A stretch of DNA of 64,000 nt from Niabella ginsenosidivorans (GTDB taxonomy: Bacteria; Bacteroidota; Bacteroidia; Chitinophagales; Chitinophagaceae). Below, one piece after another: positions 36,000-45,848 of this stretch (its first letter is position 1; each line of letters opens with the position of its first letter). The translations under genes were made by a program, and so were the position numbers. The DNA lies in NCBI RefSeq assembly GCF_001654455.1, contig NZ_CP015772.1, forward strand, positions 682,001-746,000, written 5' to 3'. The notes under the pieces were generated by a model, which did not search any database, was not told the origin of the DNA, and saw only the letters and a program-made list of their open reading frames with translations.

Positions 36000-36794
36000 A
36001 TGAATAGTAAAATAGCCATTATCGGCGGTGGCAACCTGGGTACCGCTATTGCACAGGGCCTTATCAAAAGCGATTTTTCGATTCCTTCAGATATCATCAT
36101 TACTAAAAGGAATATATCCAGCTTAAAGGGAGAACTTCCTGCAGGTGTAAAAGTTTCTGACGACAATGTAAAAGCCGTTGTTGCAAGTAATATTATTATA
36201 TTAGCCGTAAAACCCTTTCAGATAGCGGGGGTAATGGAAGCAATAGCTCCGGTGCTTACCAAAAAACAGGTACTGGTTTCCGTAATAACCGGTGTAACAC
36301 TGTCGGATCTGAAAGAAATGGCAAAGATAGATCTGCCGGTTTTCAGGGCAATGCCGAATACGGCGGTGGCTATTGAGCAAAGCATGACCTGTGTCAGTTC
36401 TGATAATGCATCGGATAAGCAGGTGCAGCTGGTTACCAGAATGTTTTCAACCGTAGGAAAAGTGGTTACAATAGACGATAAGCTGATGGATGCGGCAACC
36501 GTACTGGGCGCCTGCGGAACGGCATATGCCATGCGCTATATCCGCGCCAATATACAGGCGGGTATTGAAATAGGCTTTGATGCAAAAACCGCCAACCTCA
36601 TTGCCGCGCAAACGGTAAAAGGAGCAGCAGAATTATTGCTGAAGAATGGCAGCCATCCTGAACAGGAAATTGATAAAGTAACCACACCCAAAGGATGCAC
36701 TATTGTAGGGCTGAATGAAATGGAGCACCGGGGTTTCAGCTCTTCTTTGATCCGGGGGGTCATTGCCAGCTATAAAAAAATAGCAAAAGACTGA
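36000..36794 (+). CDS. proC: Pyrroline-5-carboxylate reductase
   Basis: The 264-residue cytosolic enzyme has an N-terminal Rossmann motif, KIAIIGGGNLGTAIAQGLI (about 4-22), and the C-terminal dimerisation domain with the ProC signature around TVKGAAELLLKNG.HPEQ and VTTPKGCTIVGLNEME. It reduces pyrroline-5-carboxylate to proline. The last 14 codons are repeated at 37611-37653, past the toxin-antitoxin insertion. The gene itself is complete. Confidence 0.95.
   Translation: MNSKIAIIGGGNLGTAIAQGLIKSDFSIPSDIIITKRNISSLKGELPAGVKVSDDNVKAVVASNIIILAVKPFQIAGVMEAIAPVLTKKQVLVSVITGVTLSDLKEMAKIDLPVFRAMPNTAVAIEQSMTCVSSDNASDKQVQLVTRMFSTVGKVVTIDDKLMDAATVLGACGTAYAMRYIRANIQAGIEIGFDAKTANLIAAQTVKGAAELLLKNGSHPEQEIDKVTTPKGCTIVGLNEMEHRGFSSSLIRGVIASYKKIAKD
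36751..36793 (+). repeat. Direct repeat copy 1 (3' end of proC)
   Basis: This 43-bp stretch holds the last codons of proC (translated IRGVIASYKKIAKD with flanking bases). It recurs 860 bp downstream with four mismatches. The two copies bracket the HigA/HigB-type cassette. Confidence 0.75.
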
Positions 36795-36820
36795 TTATTA
36801 CTACGTATTATTAAAAATGA

Positions 36821-37141
36821 TCAGTACGCCAATTTTTTATTATTCAGTTCCACATTAAAATTCACTTTTGCTCCTAAGGCATCAAAAACTTTTAAAATGG
36901 TTTCAAACCGTGCATTTTTTACACTGTTTTCAATTTTTGAAATTTGAGCTTTTTGCACTCCTACAAGATCGCCTAATTGCTCTTGTGTGAGGTTGCGTTC
37001 TTGTCTTGCTCGCTTTATGGCCAGCCCTAACAGGTCAATTCGCAACTCGTTTTCAAATGCCTCACGTTTTTCAGTACCACGTTTTCCAATGTGTTTGTCA
37101 ATCATTGTGTCAATTGAAACCGTTTTGAATTTATTTGCCAT
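36821..37141 (-). CDS. HigA-type antitoxin, XRE-family HTH protein
   Basis: The 106-residue protein has a helix-turn-helix at about 50-90 (LTQEQLGDLVGVQKAQISKIE) and a C-terminal beta strand (KVNFNVELNNKK) of the HigA/XRE antitoxin type. It follows a broken toxin gene, overlapping its end, in the toxin-first order typical of higBA. It probably now acts alone as a repressor or as an orphan antitoxin. The cassette lies between two copies of the proC 3' end. Confidence 0.85.
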   Translation of the reverse strand: MANKFKTVSIDTMIDKHIGKRGTEKREAFENELRIDLLGLAIKRARQERNLTQEQLGDLVGVQKAQISKIENSVKNARFETILKVFDALGAKVNFNVELNNKKLAY

Positions 37142-37509
37142 AACTATTTATTTTTGTATTGTTGTTGAAACCTGCCTGCCGGTAGGCAAGGTATTGCTTC
37201 CTGATTTTTTCTGCTTTCCTGATTTCCTTTTGTGGAGTTTTCTGTGTCTTTTTTAAATACCGTGTGTCGCAATTACCAATGTCTCGTTTCTCTCCGTCTT
37301 GCCCAAAAAGAAAAGAGCCTGTATGCTTTATTATTGTACAACGTTCTGAATTCCCAAATGAAGACATTCAGTTTTTTGAATAGCTCATTGTCGTTTACGA
37401 ATTGAGATTTTTTGATGTTGTAATAAATTTTCTCTCTTGCTTTGGCATCAATTTTTTCCAAAAACTCGATCGCTTCGGGCAATAACTCTATGTCAAAATT
37501 TGGCTTCAT
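37131..37509 (-). pseudogene. HigB/RelE-like toxin gene with two frame breaks
   Basis: The N-terminal frame from 37509 reads MKPNFDIELLPEAIEFLEKI...FIWEFRTLYNNKAYRLFSFW, typical of phage-derived Gp49-like/HigB toxins, then ends early (ARRRETRHW). The expected continuation appears as ERNETLVIATHGI in a second frame and KKTQKTPQKEIRKAEKIRKQ in a third. The frame changes fall near 37300 and at a run of six A (minus strand) near 37260. The end also carries AYRQAGFNNN, encoded by a small palindrome-like insert (CCTGCCTGCCGGTAGGCA) common in Bacteroidota. The toxin is therefore probably inactive, unless the breaks are sequencing errors. Confidence 0.7.
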
Positions 37510-37610
37510 TCATAAATTTCCTTATTGGGAAACAATTATTCCGGTAATATTTTTGAGTCAGGATCCTGGCAAAGCTGGCGCTAACGGCCGGGAGCGCCGG
37601 TGCGAGATAA

Positions 37611-37653
37611 TCCGTGGGGTCATTGGCAGCTATAAAAAAATAGCAAAGGATTA
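37611..37653 (+). repeat. Direct repeat copy 2 (duplicated proC 3' end)
   Basis: This copy translates as IRGVIGSYKKIAKD and a stop, like the end of proC, but has no gene body before it. It matches 36751-36793 at 39 of 43 positions. It probably marks the right border of the inserted cassette. Confidence 0.75.
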
Positions 37654-37669
37654 AATTGCTCCTTTGCTA
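37632..37669 (-). terminator. Terminator of the M1 aminopeptidase
   Basis: TAGCAAAGGA (37641-37650) pairs perfectly with TCCTTTGCTA (37660-37669). On the minus strand the stem is followed by TTTTTTTATA. One arm lies inside the duplicated proC end, which suggests that proC and the aminopeptidase gene were originally direct convergent neighbours. Confidence 0.75.
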
Positions 37670-37692
37670 TTCAATATCCTAAAGTGTACTAA

Positions 37693-40212
37693 CTATTTTT
37701 TAAAAACTTCCGCTGCCTTTTTAAAGGCCGCTGCCTGCTTTTGCAAATTATCTTTAGCCGCACCGGTTGCACTTGCAGCGGCCTGTGCTTTTGCCGCGCT
37801 CATATTTTCATACGCAGGTACCAGCTGGCTGGCAAATACATTTTCAATTTTTAAACGTTTTGCCGCAGCAGCAAGATCTTGTAATCCTTTTTCAGTGATC
37901 GCGGGGTTTTCATTTTTGAATAAGTACTCAATATAAGGCCCGATGACAGGGTAGGCCTTTGAAGGGGAAGCTGCTGCAGCCAGGGCTTCAGTAAAATGGT
38001 GCTGATATTCGTCCTTAGGATCTGCCCCATAAAACTGGAACAGGGCATTTTGTATGTGCTTTTTAGTGTCAGCATCCAGCTTGCTGATGGCTGCTGTGCC
38101 TGCCTGCGGATTTAATTTGGCCAGCCCGCCAATACTTGCTCCAATTACGTTGTATGATTTATCATTGATGCCCGCTTCCATTAAAGGCAGATATTCCGTA
38201 TCTCCGGTTAGTGCCAGTTTGGTAATAGCCGCAGCCCGCGCCCGGGTTGCCTTATCTGTTTTTGCAATGTTTAGCAAGGCGGGGATGGCAGCGGCCTTAA
38301 TTTCAGGATTTGCTAAATCCAGCGCTTCAATACTGGTGGCGCGGATCTCTCCATCAGCGTCCTTCAACATGGCCAGTAATAATTGCTGGGCTTTGTCGCT
38401 TTTATCATGACTTGCAAATTTTAAAGCATTGACACGGTTAGCAAAGGAAGGTGCATTTTTATACTGGAAAGTATAATCGTCAATGGTTTTATTTTCCTTT
38501 ATTTCACCAACAATGATCTTGTCTGCATCAAAATCAATAAAGTCCGGTTTTGCGCTCATATCAAAACTAAAGTCCTGTTCTCTTTTGTTAATGAGGAGGG
38601 TTTTTGACACTTTATTCTTACCGGTATAAAGATCCACTTTTACCGGAAGGATAAAGGTCTGCACAGCATTGTCCTGTATTTGTTTTACATGAACTGTGGC
38701 TTTGCCGTTATTGTACCCGTATGTTACATCCAGTACCGGGTGACCGCCATAATACCACCACTGGTTGAAATACTGGCTCAGGTCACGCCCGCTTACCGCT
38801 TCCAGGGCAAGCCGTAATTGCTGCGGTTCTCCGTTTTGATAAGCATTGTCCTGCAAATACTTCTGCAGTCCTTTATAAAAGGCATCATCGCCCAACAGGT
38901 TCTTTAATGCATAAAGGATTATGGAACCTTTGGAATAGGTAACTGCGTCAAAAACATCTTCTTTATCATTATAATAATAACGTGCCAGCGCGGGGCTGAT
39001 GCCGTTTTTGGTGCCCCGGAGATAAGCTGCTAATTTTTCATAACGGGAACGGTCTTCTCCCTCTTTTCCTTTATCATGGCCATTCCAGATGATCTCTCCA
39101 AAGGTGGCAAAACTTTCGTTCATCGTAAGGTTGCTCCAGCTTTCAGCCGTTACATAATCGCCAAACCACTGATGAAAAAGCTCATGTGCAATGGTTCCCT
39201 CTTCATTGCCATCCAGCAGTTCCCTGTCTGTTTTTTGAATGTGCTCCCCATGCAGGGTGGCAGTGGTATTTTCCATGGCGCCGGAAACATAATCCCGCAC
39301 AACCACCTGTGCATATTTTACCCAGGGAAAATCAACCCCTAATGTTTTACTGTAAAAACGGATCATCTCGGGTGTTTTACCAAATATCTGTTTTGCATAA
39401 GGCGCATATTTGGGTTCCAGGTAATAATTGATCTCCTTTCCTTTCCAGGGCATGTCTTTATAGATCTTAAAATCACCGATGGCCATCATGAACAGGTAGG
39501 GAGAATGAGGCTGATCCATCTTCCAGGTATCTGTACGCGTTCCGTCACCATTGTTTTTCTGCGCCATCAGCTTCCCGTTGGAAAGGGTGGTGTATTTGCC
39601 CGGAACGGTCATGGATATTTCATCTGTTGTTTTCTGGTTGGGCTTGTCAATGGTGGGGAACCACACTGAGTTGGATTCCGTTTCGCCCTGTGTCCATATT
39701 TGCACGGGTTTATTTTTATCCGTTCCGTCAGGATTGATAAAATACAATCCTTTTGCATCGGTTATGGCGGCACTTCCCTTCACCTTTAATTCATCGGGTT
39801 TGGCGGTATATTCAATATAAAGGGTATATTTTTCATCACGTGTGTATGATTTGTTTAACCGTATGTGCAGCTGTTCTTCGTCATAGGTATATTTCAAAGG
39901 CGTTGTGGTTTTCCCGTTTACCAGTGCAACGGTTTTAATGTCCATGCCTTTTGCATCCAGCGTCAGGCTGTCGGTAGGATAGAACTGGGGTTTTAAGGTT
40001 ACCCATTCTTTACCGTATAAATACCTTTTACCATAGTCAAAACGTACATCCAGCTTGGTGTGCACCAGGTCATTGATCTTTGTAGGCGTGGCCCTGTAAA
40101 CTGAATCCACGCCGGGGGGAATGGTTTCTGTGACCTGTGCTTTTAAAGGCTGCAAACCAGCGGCAGTTGCCGTTGCAATAGCCATACATATTGTCAGAAA
40201 ATACTTATTCAT
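37693..40212 (-). CDS. M1-family metallo-aminopeptidase, exported
   Basis: The product is 839 residues from the ATG at 40212, chosen because it begins a signal peptide (MNKYFLTICMAIATATAAG...LKAQ); a longer frame to 40392 looks non-coding upstream. The M1 catalytic domain has the exopeptidase motif GAMEN (about 311-315) and the zinc site HELFHQW (H343, E344, H347), with the third ligand in NESFA (E366). The C-terminal part is built of helical HEAT-like repeats. It trims N-terminal residues from peptides in the periplasm. It is monocistronic, ending in a strong terminator. Confidence 0.92.
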   Translation of the reverse strand: MNKYFLTICMAIATATAAGLQPLKAQVTETIPPGVDSVYRATPTKINDLVHTKLDVRFDYGKRYLYGKEWVTLKPQFYPTDSLTLDAKGMDIKTVALVNGKTTTPLKYTYDEEQLHIRLNKSYTRDEKYTLYIEYTAKPDELKVKGSAAITDAKGLYFINPDGTDKNKPVQIWTQGETESNSVWFPTIDKPNQKTTDEISMTVPGKYTTLSNGKLMAQKNNGDGTRTDTWKMDQPHSPYLFMMAIGDFKIYKDMPWKGKEINYYLEPKYAPYAKQIFGKTPEMIRFYSKTLGVDFPWVKYAQVVVRDYVSGAMENTTATLHGEHIQKTDRELLDGNEEGTIAHELFHQWFGDYVTAESWSNLTMNESFATFGEIIWNGHDKGKEGEDRSRYEKLAAYLRGTKNGISPALARYYYNDKEDVFDAVTYSKGSIILYALKNLLGDDAFYKGLQKYLQDNAYQNGEPQQLRLALEAVSGRDLSQYFNQWWYYGGHPVLDVTYGYNNGKATVHVKQIQDNAVQTFILPVKVDLYTGKNKVSKTLLINKREQDFSFDMSAKPDFIDFDADKIIVGEIKENKTIDDYTFQYKNAPSFANRVNALKFASHDKSDKAQQLLLAMLKDADGEIRATSIEALDLANPEIKAAAIPALLNIAKTDKATRARAAAITKLALTGDTEYLPLMEAGINDKSYNVIGASIGGLAKLNPQAGTAAISKLDADTKKHIQNALFQFYGADPKDEYQHHFTEALAAAASPSKAYPVIGPYIEYLFKNENPAITEKGLQDLAAAAKRLKIENVFASQLVPAYENMSAAKAQAAASATGAAKDNLQKQAAAFKKAAEVFKK

Positions 40213-40361
40213 GTATAAAAATTTGGTGCGAAAATAATAATGAAGGCCAATTTGTGCCAGGAAATTCTTAATAAGAGTGTGTTTTTTAACAGCTTGCTCC
40301 GGTAAATGTTCCGGGATAAAAAATGTTATGCACCATGCGTTTTTATAAATATGAAAAATCC

Positions 40362-40369
40362 TATCTTTG
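40362..40369 (+). promoter_or_regulatory. -7 box (TATCTTTG) for pyrG
   Basis: An exact match to the Bacteroidota -7 consensus TAnnTTTG. A T-rich stretch about 20 bp upstream (GCGTTTTTAT) could stand in for the -33 element. It gives pyrG a leader of about 150 nt, in which I see no clear regulatory fold. Confidence 0.6.
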
Positions 40370-40516
40370 CATGACCTCTCAAAGTTTTTCATTGGATTTT
40401 ATTGGTCACAACAGCTTTTTTACTTTCCGGAGATAAAAATGGGGTTGGATTTGTTGAAACAGGTTGAGTTTTTTTGTGAAAATGATTCTTGTTAACGAGT
40501 AATTTATTGATTTTAA

Positions 40517-42178
<1,662 letters not shown>

Positions 42179-42199
42179 TTGGTTATAATATTTTTTCAA

Positions 42200-42234
42200 T
42201 AAAAGTCGTCTTTCTGCAGGGCGACTTTTTTTTA
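42200..42234 (+). terminator. Terminator of pyrG
   Basis: AAAGTCG (42202-42208) pairs with CGACTTT around a loop with CTGCAG, followed by a run of T residues. Confidence 0.8.
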
Positions 42235-42268
42235 TGCCGGATCAAAGGGCAAATCCGGTGCTTTGTCT

Positions 42269-42276
42269 TATCTTTG
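42269..42276 (+). promoter_or_regulatory. -7 box (TATCTTTG) for yidC
   Basis: An exact TAnnTTTG match 25 bp upstream of the yidC start, just past the pyrG terminator. It gives a very short leader. Confidence 0.6.
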
Positions 42277-42301
42277 CGGCCTTAAAAAATACACGTAAGT
42301 A

Positions 42302-44152
42302 ATGAATTTTGACCGTAATACGATCATAGGGTTTGCAATTTTAGCGGTGCTCTTTTTCTTTTATTTTTACTATAATAATTTACAGCAAGGCGAATATCAA
42401 AAGGAAAAAGCCAGGCAGGACTCTATTGCCAATGCCCTGAAACCTAAAGTGGATACCGCTACACTGCGGTTAGATTCATTGCGGGCAGATTCACAGCGCC
42501 ATGCAACCAGCGCAGGCATGTTTGTAAATGCTGCCAATGGTACAGAGCAACTGGTATATGCAGAAAACCAGGTATTTAAAGTGGCTTTCAGCAACAAGGG
42601 CGGGCAGCCGAAATATATAGAACTAAAGAAATTCAAAAGCGCAGTAGACAGTCAACAGGTAAAACTGGCCGGAACTGATTTTAACAGGATCAGTTATGCC
42701 ATAAATACGGCTTCCAACCAAAGCGCCCAAACCGGCGACCTGTTTTTCAGCAACGGAAAAGTGACCCCGGGCCCCGATGGCGCGCAGATCGTAACTTTTG
42801 AATTAAAGGGCGGTGACAGCACGTCTGCCTCGGGTTCTGTTATCCATCAGTTTATTATTTACCCGAACGATTATAAGATCGACTTTAATATTACCCTGGC
42901 CCGGCCGGGCACAATGCTTTCGCAGGGTACTATGAACATGGTTTGGCAGTATGATGCCAAGCAACAGGAATCAGATATCGACTTTGAAAAGCAAAACACC
43001 CAGATCGGCTACATGGAAAATAATGATTTTGATTACCATACTATCAGCCGCAAAGATCATGTTGATTTTGAAAAAAATGTAGAGTGGATCGGTGTGCGCC
43101 AGCGCTTTTTTAATACCTTCCTCTGGGCAAGGGACAAGTTTTCCGGTGGTAAGATCAACTGGACGATTCCCCCGGATGCAGATCATGACATCGTACGGAC
43201 AACAGCCAATATGCAATTAAAAGTACCGGCAGGAAATGCTGCGGCTACGATCCCTATGAGCATTTATTATGGTCCTTCAGACTACAACATCTTAAAGAAA
43301 TATGATAACGGCTTTAGCAAGATGGTGAACCTGGGCCAGGGGATGTACGCATTTGTGCGCCCGCTGAACCAGTTTGTTATTATACCGGTATTTAATTTTA
43401 TGAAGAGCATTGTAAGCAGCTATGGTCTTGTAATTGCCCTGCTTACACTGGTGATCAGGTTACTGATTTCCCCGCTTACCTACAAAAGCTATTTAAGCGG
43501 TGCTAAAATGAAGGCATTGCGCCCGGAAATTGCGGCGCTGAAGGAAAAACTGGGAGGCGATCAGCAGGCCATGAGCATGGAACAGATGAAGCTGTTCCGC
43601 GAAGCTGGTGTAAACCCCCTGGGTGGTTGTATCCCGGCCCTGTTTCAGATACCGATCTTCTTTGCGCTGTACAGTTTCTTTAATTCCAGCGTGGATCTGA
43701 GAGGGGCAGATTTTCTTTGGTCGCATGATCTCTCTGCTTTTGATGCACCGATCCGGTTTGGCGTGAACATTCCTTTGCTCGGCAATCACTTAAGCCTGTT
43801 TACGATTACAGCAGTGCTGACCAGTTTGCTGATCTCTTTATACAGTATGAATATGACGCCGGATCAGAGCAACCCGATGATGAAGTACATGCCGTACATC
43901 TTCCCGGTGTTCCTGTTGTTTATATTTAACAAGCTTCCCTCTGCGCTTACCTGGTATTATACAGTATCCAATATTGTTACGCTGGCATTACAGTTTGTGA
44001 TACAGAACTATATTATTGACCATGAAAAGATTCTGGCAAAAATTCAGCAGAACCGGAAGAAGCCCAAGACAAAATCCAAGTGGCAGGAACGGCTGGAACA
44101 AATGCAGCAACAGCAGCGCCAGTTACAGGAGCAACGCAATAAAAATAAATGA
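42302..44152 (+). CDS. yidC: Membrane protein insertase YidC
   Basis: The 616-residue inner-membrane protein has an N-terminal membrane anchor (IIGFAILAVLFFFYFYY), a large periplasmic domain (about 60-350), then a five-helix YidC/Oxa1 core with YGLVIALLTLVIRLLISPLTYKS, NPLGGCIPALFQIPIFFALY and a late TWYYTVSNIVTLALQ. The C-terminal tail is Lys/Gln rich. It inserts and folds membrane proteins, alone or with SecYEG. It follows pyrG, an order seen in other Bacteroidota. Confidence 0.96.
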   Translation: MNFDRNTIIGFAILAVLFFFYFYYNNLQQGEYQKEKARQDSIANALKPKVDTATLRLDSLRADSQRHATSAGMFVNAANGTEQLVYAENQVFKVAFSNKGGQPKYIELKKFKSAVDSQQVKLAGTDFNRISYAINTASNQSAQTGDLFFSNGKVTPGPDGAQIVTFELKGGDSTSASGSVIHQFIIYPNDYKIDFNITLARPGTMLSQGTMNMVWQYDAKQQESDIDFEKQNTQIGYMENNDFDYHTISRKDHVDFEKNVEWIGVRQRFFNTFLWARDKFSGGKINWTIPPDADHDIVRTTANMQLKVPAGNAAATIPMSIYYGPSDYNILKKYDNGFSKMVNLGQGMYAFVRPLNQFVIIPVFNFMKSIVSSYGLVIALLTLVIRLLISPLTYKSYLSGAKMKALRPEIAALKEKLGGDQQAMSMEQMKLFREAGVNPLGGCIPALFQIPIFFALYSFFNSSVDLRGADFLWSHDLSAFDAPIRFGVNIPLLGNHLSLFTITAVLTSLLISLYSMNMTPDQSNPMMKYMPYIFPVFLLFIFNKLPSALTWYYTVSNIVTLALQFVIQNYIIDHEKILAKIQQNRKKPKTKSKWQERLEQMQQQQRQLQEQRNKNK

Positions 44153-44175
44153 TACCAGATCATCTTATTGATCAG

Positions 44176-44203
44176 GCACCGGTAGCTGACCGGTGCTTTT
44201 TTT
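44176..44203 (+). terminator. Terminator of yidC
   Basis: GCACCGGT (44176-44183) pairs perfectly with ACCGGTGC (44189-44196), followed by TTTTTTT. It ends 9 bp before the convergent globin gene. Confidence 0.85.
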
Positions 44204-44211
44204 ATTACAGC

Positions 44212-44610
44212 TTATATAAGGGGCGTTTTTCCTGTATGGCGGTAGTACCGGATCTTTGAAAGGAATAAAATAGCCATTTTATCTGCACGCCATCTGGCTT
44301 CGTCCGCAACCGGGCCTTTAAAATGTTCATCAACGGTCTCCTGCCACAATCGCAGCCAGGTATCAAAATGCTCTTTGTCTGCAGGAAGTTGTGCATGTGG
44401 CGGAAAAGGAGCACCGAAATAGGTTTTATTGCCAAGCAATAATGTTTCCCAGAACCGGTACATTTTTTCAAGATGCACGGGCCACTGATCTCTGATCACT
44501 TCATTAAAAACAGGGCCGATCAACTGATTGACTCTTACCTTTTGGTAAAAAGAATTTACAAGAATGCGGATATCATTCAGATTGCTTATATCCTGTAACG
44601 GCTGTTTCAT
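44212..44610 (-). CDS. Group III truncated haemoglobin
   Basis: The product is 132 residues from the ATG at 44610 (MKQPLQDISNLNDIRILVNS); the longer frame to 44703 is unlikely. The pattern fits group III truncated globins: VNSFYQKVRVNQLIGPVFN, then WPVHLEKMYRFWETLLLG, and HFDTWLRLWQETVDEHF, which contains the likely proximal His. These haem proteins are linked to nitric oxide or redox chemistry. It is divergent from the DUF488 gene with 79 bp between starts, and the pair may share a control region. Confidence 0.85.
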   Translation of the reverse strand: MKQPLQDISNLNDIRILVNSFYQKVRVNQLIGPVFNEVIRDQWPVHLEKMYRFWETLLLGNKTYFGAPFPPHAQLPADKEHFDTWLRLWQETVDEHFKGPVADEARWRADKMAILFLSKIRYYRHTGKTPLI

Positions 44611-44689
44611 AAAAAGTCCCAACCTGTCAAAGGTATGTAAAACCCACGGCAGCAGAATTTTTTGTACCTTGAAGAAACAATTTTTTGTT

Positions 44690-45052
44690 ATGCCGGTAAT
44701 CAATCTGAAACGTATATATGACGTACCCGCCAGAACAGATGGGTACAGGGTACTGGTTGACCGCCTGTGGCCGAGAGGGGTTAAAAAAGAAGCAGCGGAT
44801 ATTGATGAATGGGCGAAAGACCTGGCGCCATCTGATGAATTGCGGAAATGGTTTCATCACGAAACAGCCAAATGGAAGCCATTTCAGAAAAAATACCTGC
44901 GTGAGTTGCATAATAATCCGGCCGCCGTATTATTTATAAAAGCGCATACCCGCACTCCAACACTAACGCTCCTGTTTGCCGCAAAGGATGAAGAACACAA
45001 CCAGGCGGTTGTGCTGAAGCAGTTTCTGGAAGCTGCGTTTTCAAAAAAATGA
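44690..45052 (+). CDS. DUF488-family protein
   Basis: The product is 120 residues from the ATG at 44690 (MPVINLKRIYDVP). It carries the DUF488 signature GYRVLVDRLWPRGVKKE and WFHHETAKWKPFQKKY. It is a cytosolic protein of unknown biochemical role, often near nitrogen-oxide or stress genes. Divergence from a truncated haemoglobin gene fits that. Confidence 0.85.
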   Translation: MPVINLKRIYDVPARTDGYRVLVDRLWPRGVKKEAADIDEWAKDLAPSDELRKWFHHETAKWKPFQKKYLRELHNNPAAVLFIKAHTRTPTLTLLFAAKDEEHNQAVVLKQFLEAAFSKK

Positions 45053-45247
45053 TCCGGGCCCTTGCTACAGGATCCGTATTTCCACAGGGCAGCGGTACTA
45101 TCGGCCTGTTATTACTCATTTATTCCCTGCAGTCATACAGCAAGCCGGATCCGTCAAAATTTTTCATAGGGTATAACAGATCCATTAAAATTATTCTAAA
45201 AATGGATAAACGGTAATAATGTTTCAAGAAAGCGTATAATTATTCTT

Positions 45248-45255
45248 TAGCTTTG
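45248..45255 (+). promoter_or_regulatory. -7 box (TAGCTTTG)
   Basis: Matches TAnnTTTG, with TTTC about 22 bp upstream, 20 bp before the ATG of the small membrane protein. Confidence 0.5.
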
Positions 45256-45274
45256 CGCAGGAATTTTATTGCAA

Positions 45275-45643
45275 ATGAGACAGAGCAAGATGGAAGGCAG
45301 ATTTTTCAGGGCATTACTGCTGATGCTCTATGCCTGCTTTTTTATTGTTCAGTTTAATACCAGAACCATCAGCGCAAAAGCGTTCCAGTGGCATCCTGTA
45401 AACAGTATCACCCCGGGTTCAAAAGAAAAAGTAGTTAAAGCTGCCCATAACCACTCAAAGCCTGCAAAACGGTTGAACAAACGGTTCCAGATACAGCAGG
45501 TATTGCTGATAGCTGCTTTTGTATTATTATTGGCATCTATTCCTTTTTTTATAATCAGGAAGAAGTACGGGATCTGCACCGCTTTGCTTTATTCCGTAAT
45601 ACATTATCCCTGGTCATTGCGGGGCCCTCCTGAAACAGCGTAA
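45275..45643 (+). CDS. Small two-helix membrane protein, hypothetical
   Basis: The product is 122 residues from the ATG at 45275 (MRQSKMEGRFF). A TTG two codons upstream is an alternative. Two hydrophobic segments (about 12-24 and 72-92) flank a basic, His-containing stretch (KAAHNHSKPAKRLNKRF). No family is recognised. It precedes the efflux operon by about 200 bp, but two hairpins lie between, so co-transcription is doubtful. Confidence 0.5.
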   Translation: MRQSKMEGRFFRALLLMLYACFFIVQFNTRTISAKAFQWHPVNSITPGSKEKVVKAAHNHSKPAKRLNKRFQIQQVLLIAAFVLLLASIPFFIIRKKYGICTALLYSVIHYPWSLRGPPETA

Positions 45644-45673
45644 ACTTCCTTAATGTTGCGTCAATGATAAAAT

Positions 45674-45757
45674 GCCGGATAAATGATCCGGCTGTTCCGG
45701 AGTTCCGGAAGTGCTGACAAACGCAGAAAAGTAGAATCATCCGTTCCGTTCTGCGTT
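45674..45757. repeat. Two hairpins between the small membrane gene and the efflux operon
   Basis: GCCGGAT/ATCCGGC (45674-45692) is a perfect 7-bp stem with a 5-bp loop. AACGCAGAA/TTCTGCGTT (45720-45757) is a perfect 9-bp inverted repeat with a 20-bp centre. Neither has a strong T-run. They may be terminators, repeat elements or operators for the efflux genes. Confidence 0.45.
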
Positions 45758-45848
45758 ATGAAGCCCGGAACTGCGGGAGGGCTTATACGATACCTACAAT
45801 TAACGTGATACCCACGTTTTAATTTTTCTTTTAATTAAAGACATTTAC

